Source: Mariniblastus sp.
Lineage (GTDB): Bacteria; Planctomycetota; Planctomycetia; Pirellulales; Pirellulaceae
NCBI GenBank assembly: GCA_029251085.1
Contig: JAQXDZ010000085.1
Span: 1 to 62,239 of the forward strand
DNA length: 62,239 nt
Direction of reading: 5' to 3'
Under the pieces are notes generated by a model. The model ran no database searches and had not been told where the DNA came from. It saw only the letters and a program-made list of their open reading frames with translations. A program made the translations under genes and the position numbers. This document shows, piece by piece, positions 19,627 through 27,441 of the stretch; positions within the stretch are counted from its first letter, which is position 1, and each line of letters starts with the position of its first letter.

Positions 19627-20181
19627 CTAACCCGTGGGCGTGGATCCATTCTTCATCATTGCCTGTAAAATCAAAACACAGGTAGGCGCGTGAGTAATCT
19701 CGCCAGCGTTGACTCGTTCAACTGCTTCAGACAACGGCATCACGACGGTTTCAATCAGTTCAGTGCCTTCGGGATTACTAACAGTTTTCGTTAACCCACG
19801 GGCAATGTAAGTCTTCGTTGGCGAGACAACGATGGTGGTAAAAGGATCGACCGAACCAATCGCCTCCCAGTTTTCAGCAATCAACCCTAGTTCTTCTGCC
19901 AACTCTCGCTTGGCAGTCGTATCTGCCCCCTCCCCCGGATCGATTCCACCCGAAACAGCTTCCAGCGAATAACGCCCAACGCCGTAGTGAAACTCCCGCG
20001 TCAAATGAACATTATTTTCATCGTCCATCGCTAAAACACAAACGCCGGGTTTCATACAGACAACGACGTGCTGACCGTCCTTACCGTCGGGGCGAATGAC
20101 CTGATCCACCCGCACGTTAACGAACGGATCAATGTAAACATCGTTGGATTCTTTGATAAACCACGGACCGTGTTGGGACAT
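19627..20181 (-). CDS. Nudix hydrolase, ADP-ribose pyrophosphatase-like
   Basis: The 184-residue protein has a complete Nudix box near residues 75-97: GGIDPGEGADT, then RELAEELGL, with the REUxEExGU metal-binding core. The surrounding pattern (EAVSGGIDPGE, then SVDPFTTIVVSPTKTYIARGL) is like ADP-ribose pyrophosphatases, which hydrolyse ADP-ribose or other NDP-sugars and limit free ADP-ribose. It is transcribed divergently from the hemerythrin-like gene. The substrate is inferred from family similarity only. Confidence 0.85.
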   Translation of the reverse strand: MSQHGPWFIKESNDVYIDPFVNVRVDQVIRPDGKDGQHVVVCMKPGVCVLAMDDENNVHLTREFHYGVGRYSLEAVSGGIDPGEGADTTAKRELAEELGLIAENWEAIGSVDPFTTIVVSPTKTYIARGLTKTVSNPEGTELIETVVMPLSEAVERVNAGEITHAPTCVLILQAMMKNGSTPTG

Positions 20182-20578
20182 GTAGCACTCAGAAATTAAA
20201 AATTTTCAACAACCAAAACCAATTAAGGGCAATCTCAAATATCGATTCTGTAGTTTAGCAAATAAATAGCATGCTATCGCTACGACCAATGTCCGCATTG
20301 ATTCCCTTGGCAGCAAACCCGAGTTCCTTCCCTATTCTTAGGGAGCTGATTTTCCTTGCCTTCGCATTGGCTCACCATAAAATAAGGGTCGTGTTTAACG
20401 TGGAGACTGGTTCAATGCGATGGAAGGAAATACTTTTATAGAATGACAATCTAATTAGATTTCGTTCTACAACGCAATTTATTTGCCTACAGCAACTGAA
20501 AGCGTCAAACGTAAATTCTTCTTCCAACCTCTCCATCAGATTGGCAATTACGATCCTACGTTATGAGCGAGGAATGAG
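20182..20578. other. Divergent intergenic region with two palindromes
   Basis: This 397-bp gap lies between the divergent Nudix and hemerythrin-like genes and has no supported gene. It contains the perfect 12-bp palindrome ATAGCATGCTAT at 20266-20277 and a longer inverted repeat at 20439-20469. Both are candidate operator sites. Apart from these the sequence is A+T-rich with no clear promoter boxes. Confidence 0.45.
20439..20469. repeat. Imperfect 31-bp inverted repeat (operator-like)
   Basis: Two arms, TAGAATGACAATCTAA and TTAGATTTCGTTCTA, face each other around the perfect 14-bp core AATCTAATTAGATT. It lies 110 bp before the hemerythrin-like start. No T-run follows, so it is more like a dimer binding site than a terminator. 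Confidence 0.5.
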
Positions 20579-21118
20579 ATGAGCACTTGGATATCTGAAA
20601 CTGAATTTCGACAGAGCGGCGCAAAGGCTGCCGGCATCACCATCAATGTCCCGTTTTTGAAAGAAATCAAGACGGATTATGGATTTCGTGAACTTCTGAA
20701 TAACGTCTATCACGAAATCATGCACTCCGTTGAAAATCGAACAAAACGTTTCGCTTCCGAATCTGGAGCCTTTGCTCAGCAGGTCGCCGAGCGCCTGTCC
20801 GACCTTCGTGACGAAATGGAAACCTATTTCGCCTTAGAAGAATGCTACGGATACTTCCAGCATTCGGCGCTGCAAAACCCCAATGTCAGCCGCAACGCTT
20901 CGCGTCTTCAGCAAGACCATGAAAGGTTGTTCCTGCAGTTGAGCGAAATCATCGAGACCACTTGGCAAGTCGTTTATCGCGAATCATCACCTCAAGTCGA
21001 GTTTCCACAAATTGCCGAATCGTTTGATCGCTTTTGTAAAGATCTCGCCCATCATGAACAGGCGGAAATGGAGTTGATGATGAGGCTCTGCAATGAGGAC
21101 TTTGGAGTCGGGGATTAA
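20579..21118 (+). CDS. Hemerythrin-like HHE-domain protein
   Basis: The 179-residue helical protein has HHE-cation-binding-type spacing: YHEIMHSVENR near 43-53, MEtYFALEECYGYFQ near 80-95, QQDHERLFLQL near 109-119, and LAHHEQAEMELMMR near 154-167. These His and Glu positions could bind a di-iron centre as in bacterial hemerythrins, which sense or carry oxygen, nitric oxide or iron. The N-terminal 25 residues are extra. ATG at 20579 is the first in-frame start after a GAGGAATG stretch. Substrate and partner are unknown; the fold call is moderate. Confidence 0.65.
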   Translation: MSTWISETEFRQSGAKAAGITINVPFLKEIKTDYGFRELLNNVYHEIMHSVENRTKRFASESGAFAQQVAERLSDLRDEMETYFALEECYGYFQHSALQNPNVSRNASRLQQDHERLFLQLSEIIETTWQVVYRESSPQVEFPQIAESFDRFCKDLAHHEQAEMELMMRLCNEDFGVGD

Positions 21119-21182
21119 CGGTCTCTGGCAATCCCTGAAACTGCGCGTTCGGCGGACATGAGTGCCTGCCTCCCAACGGGTT

Positions 21183-21551
21183 CTACCCGAGGCGGTCATG
21201 TAGTCGATCAACTGCCTGCATTAATTGACGCCATTGGTGAAAGATTTCTTCGGTCTCGAGTTCGCCAGCATCATCATGGCCGAACCCACGCTCACTCACC
21301 AAAATCGTTTCGTCGAATTGAGCCAACCCCTCCAGCATCGCTTCGTAGGGGACCGCCTGTGGGACGTCCTGGAGGTGGGCATCAGAAATGGGTAGATCGA
21401 ACGGACTCACGTCACTCTCAAGAATCGCATCTTCGTAATCACAGATCTTTTCGTCCATGATACGGTGCATCGCCCAGAGAGCTGCGCCTTCGACGTCGCA
21501 TGCGCCAACTACGTAACAAACATTGCCCGATTGAATATAAAATTTTGCCAT
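21183..21551 (-). CDS. Small conserved-looking hypothetical protein
   Basis: The 122-residue product begins MAKFYIQSGNVCYVVGACDVEGAA and has two strand-like segments, a helix ALWAMHRIMDEKI, then an acidic region and a helical tail ending MQAVDRLHDRLG. The start at 21551 is preferred to an upstream ATG at 21590 because the first 13 residues of the longer form look unlike a protein and a GGAG lies about 11 bases before the chosen start. I do not recognise a family with certainty. It is cytoplasmic, without a signal peptide, and converges with the hemerythrin-like gene. Confidence 0.6.
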   Translation of the reverse strand: MAKFYIQSGNVCYVVGACDVEGAALWAMHRIMDEKICDYEDAILESDVSPFDLPISDAHLQDVPQAVPYEAMLEGLAQFDETILVSERGFGHDDAGELETEEIFHQWRQLMQAVDRLHDRLG

Positions 21552-22084
21552 CGCTTGGAGTCTCCGAGAAATGCATTTTCTGTCTTGCATCTCTCCTATC
21601 GCGAGTTCTTTGACACGTTGGGTCTAGAATACTCACAATTTATTAATTGGTGTCTAACAGGAAACTCAATCCATGAGCCTCCTCGATCGCGGAAGCACTC
21701 CTTTGTGACGCGTGTAGGAAACTTACCACCCAAATCCAAGGACGCCACCAAACTGCTGAAAAACAAAGCGGATTCCAGCACTGACCGTCCGATTGTTCCA
21801 ACTGTATTGCCTAGATAAATGGGACAACAACGAGGGTTATTTTTTCGAAACAGGTGGGAGAAATCCGGCAAAATTTTTGTTTCCACCTAGCAATTAGAAA
21901 TTTTCAACGAAATTTAAAAATTAGCTTGCCATTCTCTAAAACACTATTTGCCAGCGATTCAAACTCATCGTTCAACCTCAATTTAGTCGCCTCACTTGGC
22001 CATCTATTCACCAGGTCAATCGAACCCACGCTTTGAGAAAGGGCAAAACGCATCGATTCATTTGCTGAGCGAACAGACGATTGC
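21552..22084. other. Intergenic region without a supported gene
   Basis: This 533-bp gap lies between two minus-strand genes. Short frames exist on both strands (for example 21465-21818 plus and 21596-21886 minus) but their residue composition is like antisense or random frames. I see no tRNA, hairpin terminator or repeat here. Confidence 0.4.
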
Positions 22085-23389
22085 TCAAGCCATGATTTCT
22101 GAAATTGTTCCGCTGCTGTCGGAGAATTTAGAAACGGGAACCTTCAATGCGTTTAGCAGCGTAAGGTAGAGATTTGATAGTGGCGGAGTCTGTTTGCCAA
22201 AATCGTGAACCGCTCCCTGCTTGAGACCAAGTTTTTCGCCTCCCACCAACATCAAAGGATAATCGGTATTAACGTGCGTCTGGCTGTTGCTGCTGCCATA
22301 GAGCACGATCGTGTTATCGAGCATCGTGCCGTCGGCCTCGGGAGTATCTGCCAGTTTCGTGATGAACTCAGCCAGCAGGTCTGCCTGGAACTTGTCGTAC
22401 TTTCCAAGTTTAACCAGATGCTCACCTCCTTGTACCGCGTTATGGGCCAACAGATGGTGGGTGACACCAAGCCCCAAAGCAATCGGAATGTTGTCCCATT
22501 TGCTACTGTTCATGCTCTGCAGCATGTAGGTCGCATAACGAGTGGAATCTGTCTTGAAGGCCAGATAGATGAGATTGTACATCGTACGGATGAAAGCAGC
22601 TGGATCTTGCACAGAAGCATTCAATGCCAGCTCATCGGTGGCAACTTTTGGCTTGGCGGTTGTCGCCCAGCGTTCCATGCGCTCGATCTCTTTCTCCACA
22701 TCTCGCAATGCCTGCATGTAGTGCTCCAGCCTCTGCGAATCCTCGCTTCCGAGTTTACGTTTGAGCTCGCGGTAAGATTCCAGCACCCGATCGACACGGC
22801 GCTGATCTCGACTCAAACGTCGCCGTTGGTTTTCCTGCAAGGCCCGGTCGGAATTAAACATTGCGTCATACAATCCTCGCAGATTATTCGTCGATGGGAT
22901 GCCGCGTCCAAATTGATTGTACGAAAGCGTGTTCGATCGGCCTTCGCCACCTAAACCTCCCTCATTGCCAAGCACAAGACTCGGATAGCGTGTCTTATGG
23001 CCATGCAGCGCTGCGGCAATTTGATCAATCGATGGGCTTTTCACGGCAGCGGCAGGATTACTGCCGGTTAGAAACGAATCGGCAGTGCTATGTCCGTTGG
23101 CACTCACACATTGGGGATGCTCCAGACCTTGCACAACCGTGATGCGATTGGCCAGAGGTGTAAAGGCTTCCATTGACTTGCCAAAACGCAACTGGCCATC
23201 GACCAGCGTCGGGTACCAACGCCAATCGCCATGCAGGGCAAAACCGTGCCCCACATACAGCGCTAGAAGCCGTCTAGGGATCTCGGATTTTGCCTCACTC
23301 GCCATGCATTCGAACACCGGCAAACTCAAGGCCACTCCACCCGCGCCGCGGAGAAATGTACGTCGATGGATCTGCATTCTCTTAGCCAT
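22085..23389 (-). CDS. DUF1552-family protein with Tat signal
   Basis: The 434-residue protein opens with a twin-arginine signal, HRRTFLRGAGGVALSLP, then a DUF1552 body: LALYVGHGFALHG near 45, VVQGLEH near 83, HSTADSFLTG near 99, IDQIAAALHG near 121, and late TMLDNTIVLYGSSNSQTH and YPLMLVGG. The family is a relative of the DUF1501/sulfatase-like alkaline-phosphatase fold and is exported folded through Tat. In planctomycetes these genes regularly sit directly behind a DUF1592-type heme protein, as here (39 bp gap). The pair is thought to act together on an unknown substrate outside the cytoplasm. No enzymatic activity is established. Confidence 0.88.
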   Translation of the reverse strand: MAKRMQIHRRTFLRGAGGVALSLPVFECMASEAKSEIPRRLLALYVGHGFALHGDWRWYPTLVDGQLRFGKSMEAFTPLANRITVVQGLEHPQCVSANGHSTADSFLTGSNPAAAVKSPSIDQIAAALHGHKTRYPSLVLGNEGGLGGEGRSNTLSYNQFGRGIPSTNNLRGLYDAMFNSDRALQENQRRRLSRDQRRVDRVLESYRELKRKLGSEDSQRLEHYMQALRDVEKEIERMERWATTAKPKVATDELALNASVQDPAAFIRTMYNLIYLAFKTDSTRYATYMLQSMNSSKWDNIPIALGLGVTHHLLAHNAVQGGEHLVKLGKYDKFQADLLAEFITKLADTPEADGTMLDNTIVLYGSSNSQTHVNTDYPLMLVGGEKLGLKQGAVHDFGKQTPPLSNLYLTLLNALKVPVSKFSDSSGTISEIMA

Positions 23390-23428
23390 GATTGTCTTCT
23401 TTCTATCCAGTCGTCGTTGGCACAGCCA

Positions 23429-26400
23429 TTAATCTTGAGTCTTTAATTCGGTGCCTTGCCGATAAACCGTTGATGTCACAATCGCTTTGATCAGGGTTCG
23501 CATATTGTATCCGCTTTTCTCAAACTCTGCCTGCAAGGTCCGTACGGTCGTCTCGTCGCGGAATGTGAGTGGTCTGCCTAACGCATAAGAAAGCATATGA
23601 CATGTAAAACCATAAGAAAACTGTTCGTGGCGTTGCTTGAGCAGAAACTGTTTCAACGGCAATAACCCATCAATCTCTTGTTCGTCAATGACAACTTGCT
23701 TTACCACTGGGCCAGCCTTTTGAATGGTGGTTCTCGGAAGCCCGATCGCATCGAAGCCTTCAGTAGCGATACCCCATGGATCGATATCCTGGTGGCAGTC
23801 GTAACACGTTGTGCCTGTCTTGAGATGCAAATCAAATCTCTGTTTGACCGATGCCGGGACGCTGGCTTTGGGATCGCCGGATGGTTCTGGTAGCGAAGGC
23901 ACGTCCGGTGGCGGATCGGGCGGTGGATTTCCCAATAGACGCGAACGAATCCAAACTCCGCGGTTCACCGCATGGGAATCCTGCCCGTTGGACTGAGCCA
24001 GCATGACCGCAGCCTGTGCCAAAACGCCTCCACCTCGATGTGCAGGCGCAGCCACTCGCATGAATCTCGGCGTTAAAACATCGGCGATCCCATAATGCTC
24101 AGCCAGTGTTTCGTTCACCATGACAAAATCAGATTCCAGAAAACTAAGGCAACTCACATCCTCGTGAAGAACGTGTGCAAAGAATTCGACACATTCCTGC
24201 TTCATGTATTCCCGGATCCGCATGCCGCGGTTTTTGAACGAAGGATAGTAATTTGGATCGATGGCGATCTGATCGAATCGGCTGAAATCGATCCACTGTG
24301 CGACAAAATCTTCGACAAACCGCCGGTTACGCTTGTCATCGAGCAAACGGTCCACCTGCTGCTCGATTAGTGAGTCAGCAAGATGTTCGTGCTCACCCGA
24401 CATCGTGATCAATTGGGTATCCGGCGGACCGTTCCACAGGAAGTAAGCTAGACGAGAGGTAAGGTCGTAATTATTGGATCGTCGCAAATATAGAAACCGC
24501 GGGTCGGAAAGTATCGTGACGATTGAGCTTCGCAGTGCTTCAAGTTCACTGCCACCAGCGGCAATTTCCGCCGCCCAAATTTTGTCGATATGAATTGCGT
24601 CAGATTTGGACAAGGGTCGTCGCCAGGCACGTGCCGCGAGCGACTTCAACTTGCCCGGCAGTTCTTTTCCATCCAGTTCTTTTTCATCCAGTTTGGCTTC
24701 CGCGAGGAACGGCTGAACTGCTGCTGGTGGCCAAGTCTCAAAGAAAGGCGTCTCGAACTCCACCTTTTCAATAACTACATGTCCCTGCGATTTCATCACC
24801 TCGGGATAGATCGCCGGACCTTTGGCTTCATTGCCGTGAGTGCCATTGTTTCCATTGGCCGAAGGAATTAAACCGTGAGTATGCCCAAACGCCTTAATCC
24901 ACTGTTCATCGGGCCGCACAAGATAAATGGGTTCCGTCCACTCGAATCGAGCAGGTAGCGGAAAACCTTCGAGCTTGTTGTGATTGACAATAGTCAGCGT
25001 GCGGAATTTCAACCAGTAACCGGGGCTTCGATCTTCAGCTTCGATCAGATCGGAGACCACGCCGGGGTAATCTTCCAACGCTCCAAACAATTCAAAGACC
25101 TGCGAACCTGCTTTGGCCGCGACCGTGATCGGCTCAACCAACTTGTAAGGATGCCGACCTGACTGATCCATGTACACGCCGATTTCCTGAGGCGTGCGAG
25201 CGGTTTTCCGTTTTTCAAATTTTTCATACTCAGCCGCAAGATCACTCTCTGCAGGCATTGGAGTAATATTGATACGGTGAGGAGCTAATCCATCACCATA
25301 ATCACCACTGACCTGCAGTGGCCCCGCTGGCAGGCGAACTCCTAAAAATGCGGGTTGATGAAGAGTCCCGGTAAATTCGCGCTCCCCCAGATTCAAGGTA
25401 AGTTCCTGTGGCGGTTCTGGGGGTTCCCGTACAAACTGTTGACCCGGTTCCAAGAGAGCCTGAATTTCCATTCTGTCTAAAGCTCGGTTGTAAAAACAGA
25501 CCTCATCCATCTGGCCCTTGAAGAGCCGGGAATTCTGAATGCGACCAATGTGCAAATCTACCGAGGTGTTATCTAGGTTAGTGGGAGCAACGGTTCCGGA
25601 GGCGACCTCAAAACCGTTAACGAACAGTTTGGTTTGGTTCTCGCCACGCCGCACCACCGCCGCCACGTGCTGCCAAGTGTTTGCTTTGAGAATGCCGGGC
25701 TTGGTAGCCACCGTGCCATTGGATTGATTGGCAGGATTGACCGTCTCAATCCGCAACACACCCCCTTGCAGCATGTCCAGATACCAACCTTGCACCCAAT
25801 TGTATTGGCCAAGGCAAACGATACCCGCCTGCCGCAGTTCGCTTGGGTTAATCCACGCAGCCACAGTGAAGTCCCCCTTCCCCACATCCATCCGGGGATG
25901 GCGCGAAATTACCACCGCATCATCGTGCCCATCCAGAGAAATTGCTTTCCCTTGTTTACCGATTGGTGAATCGACAAACGTTGCTCCACCCTCAAGTTTC
26001 CCCGTCAATTCCTTGCGTTTGGATTCACTCTGGGTATCACCATTTAGTCCCCAAGAGCCGATCAATCCCTGCTGCAATTTTGAGGAATCCGCTGCGACCA
26101 CTACCTTAGCCGGCGGATTTAAGAAAACATCGACCTGGTAGATACCAGCCTCAGGAATCTGAATTGTCCGAGGATCGGTTAAATCTTGTAGCACCACCTG
26201 ACCAGCCACCGATTTGGCGATAGGAGCTTCAGGTTTGATCAGAAAATGCTCTCCATACCCGTAGGTTGGCGGCTCATTGCGTAGGGTTAATTTGATTCGA
26301 AATTTTCCCTTAGTCCTGTTTTCACGCAGAAACATTCGGTACTCGTGCTTGGGTGGAATGGGGATCTCAAAATCATCGCCGATCCATTTCGGCCCCTCGT

Positions 26401-27085
26401 ACAACCGCCGATATCCCTGATAAAGATAGTTATCACCTCCCCAGTGGCATTTTTCCCAATCGTTGCCAGCAATTCGAAACACATCGGGGCGGGTCGGTGC
26501 AAGGTTCGGCATCGCTCGTTTGATCATCTGCTCAAGTGCATCGGTATAGAGCTGAAGGTACGAACCCGAAAGGTCGAGTTCTGCCTGCCGGGAAAAACCA
26601 TGCTTATCGATCGGGTCACCGATGAGCTGATCCGCAATATGCTCGTGCGTTTGAATTAGATCCTGAAGACTATGCGCAATCTGATTGTTAGTCAGACGCA
26701 TTAAGGGATCTCGTAATGCTTGTGTCTCTTCCTCATACCTTGTTAGTAACCGAATTGCCTTGGCCAAGAACGCTCGGCGTTCATCCGCCGTCGGCTGCTT
26801 GGAATCCTCAGGTGGCATTTCGCCTCGCTGGATTTTATGTATGACCTCTTCCCACAGTTCGTGGTTATCGACCGTCACTTGCAAATCAAACCGATCCAAA
26901 CGAACATCGCCCTTGGGTTCATCCGCGCCGTGACATTTCACGCAATAATTGTCAAGAAACGGAATATCATTTTTTTCCTGAGCCTGAGCAGACGAAGCCA
27001 ATATCGATAAAAAAATGAACATCCAAAGATGAATAACGGATCCATTCATGACCGCTTCAGTTTTAAGCAGGTCTACTTTACTCAT
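23429..27085 (-). CDS. Planctomycete cytochrome-c-like protein, DUF1587/1592/1588/1585, with LamG insert
   Basis: The protein of about 1218 residues has a signal peptide, a first heme motif CVKCH near residue 48 (YCVKCHGADEPKGDVRLD), and DUF1587-like sequence. A LamG/concanavalin-like domain (about 350-550, AISLDGHDDAVVIS, then DNTSVDLHIGRIQNS) is inserted. DUF1595/1592 regions then follow, a DUF1588-like region with a second heme motif CYDCH near 1095, and a DUF1585 tail. The upstream ATG at 27097 is possible, but 27085 has AGAAGGA directly before it. Such proteins are secreted or periplasmic redox partners of DUF1552 proteins; the LamG part suggests carbohydrate or glycan binding. Confidence 0.85.
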   Translation of the reverse strand: MSKVDLLKTEAVMNGSVIHLWMFIFLSILASSAQAQEKNDIPFLDNYCVKCHGADEPKGDVRLDRFDLQVTVDNHELWEEVIHKIQRGEMPPEDSKQPTADERRAFLAKAIRLLTRYEEETQALRDPLMRLTNNQIAHSLQDLIQTHEHIADQLIGDPIDKHGFSRQAELDLSGSYLQLYTDALEQMIKRAMPNLAPTRPDVFRIAGNDWEKCHWGGDNYLYQGYRRLYEGPKWIGDDFEIPIPPKHEYRMFLRENRTKGKFRIKLTLRNEPPTYGYGEHFLIKPEAPIAKSVAGQVVLQDLTDPRTIQIPEAGIYQVDVFLNPPAKVVVAADSSKLQQGLIGSWGLNGDTQSESKRKELTGKLEGGATFVDSPIGKQGKAISLDGHDDAVVISRHPRMDVGKGDFTVAAWINPSELRQAGIVCLGQYNWVQGWYLDMLQGGVLRIETVNPANQSNGTVATKPGILKANTWQHVAAVVRRGENQTKLFVNGFEVASGTVAPTNLDNTSVDLHIGRIQNSRLFKGQMDEVCFYNRALDRMEIQALLEPGQQFVREPPEPPQELTLNLGEREFTGTLHQPAFLGVRLPAGPLQVSGDYGDGLAPHRINITPMPAESDLAAEYEKFEKRKTARTPQEIGVYMDQSGRHPYKLVEPITVAAKAGSQVFELFGALEDYPGVVSDLIEAEDRSPGYWLKFRTLTIVNHNKLEGFPLPARFEWTEPIYLVRPDEQWIKAFGHTHGLIPSANGNNGTHGNEAKGPAIYPEVMKSQGHVVIEKVEFETPFFETWPPAAVQPFLAEAKLDEKELDGKELPGKLKSLAARAWRRPLSKSDAIHIDKIWAAEIAAGGSELEALRSSIVTILSDPRFLYLRRSNNYDLTSRLAYFLWNGPPDTQLITMSGEHEHLADSLIEQQVDRLLDDKRNRRFVEDFVAQWIDFSRFDQIAIDPNYYPSFKNRGMRIREYMKQECVEFFAHVLHEDVSCLSFLESDFVMVNETLAEHYGIADVLTPRFMRVAAPAHRGGGVLAQAAVMLAQSNGQDSHAVNRGVWIRSRLLGNPPPDPPPDVPSLPEPSGDPKASVPASVKQRFDLHLKTGTTCYDCHQDIDPWGIATEGFDAIGLPRTTIQKAGPVVKQVVIDEQEIDGLLPLKQFLLKQRHEQFSYGFTCHMLSYALGRPLTFRDETTVRTLQAEFEKSGYNMRTLIKAIVTSTVYRQGTELKTQD

Positions 27086-27369
27086 TTCCTTCTCCATGGA
27101 GCCTTATCATTTCCAGGCCCCAGAATCGTGAGACAAGAAATACGATCGCAAAGTTTTTTGCGTTTAAGGGAATCAGTCAATCCGGACGGCATGGCAGTAC
27201 CCTTGTTGACGCGCTCATTGATTGTTTCGCCGGCGATCTCGCGGACGTTGCCGGTGGCGAACTCGCGCAGGTGGACAACGCCGTTACTTTCTAATGTCAA
27301 ATAGCCGGAAAATGCTCGGCTTTCGACTTCCAGTATAGTCGTAATTTCAACCCGTTTTGCACCCCAGAG
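27082..27369 (-). pseudogene. Remnant of a heme-binding-domain gene (C-terminal end only)
   Basis: A frame with no usable start, open after a stop at 27370-27372, reads like the end of a planctomycete heme-binding-domain protein: an EVESRAFSGYLTLE stretch, then EFATGNVREI, then GTAMPSGLTDSLKRKKL, then a DRISCLTILG tail. The element MPSGL-x-DxL-x(4)-L-x-D-x-I-x-x-L matches the C-terminal pattern of the putative heme-binding family. The rest of the gene is missing and the frame runs into the start of the DUF1592 gene. I infer a decayed gene displaced by, or left behind during, the arrival of the DUF1592/DUF1552 pair. The remaining 70 bp up to 27441 hold nothing I recognise. Confidence 0.45.
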
Positions 27370-27441
27370 TCATTCGTTGTCCATTCAAACTAATAAAACG
27401 TTGGGTCTGGCAAAGGCCCTCGAAAAAGATGCGTTAATTAT

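Noticed and set aside
22205..22954. Long plus-strand frame of 249 codons
   Set aside because: It is fully antisense to the well-supported DUF1552 gene and has no recognisable domain.
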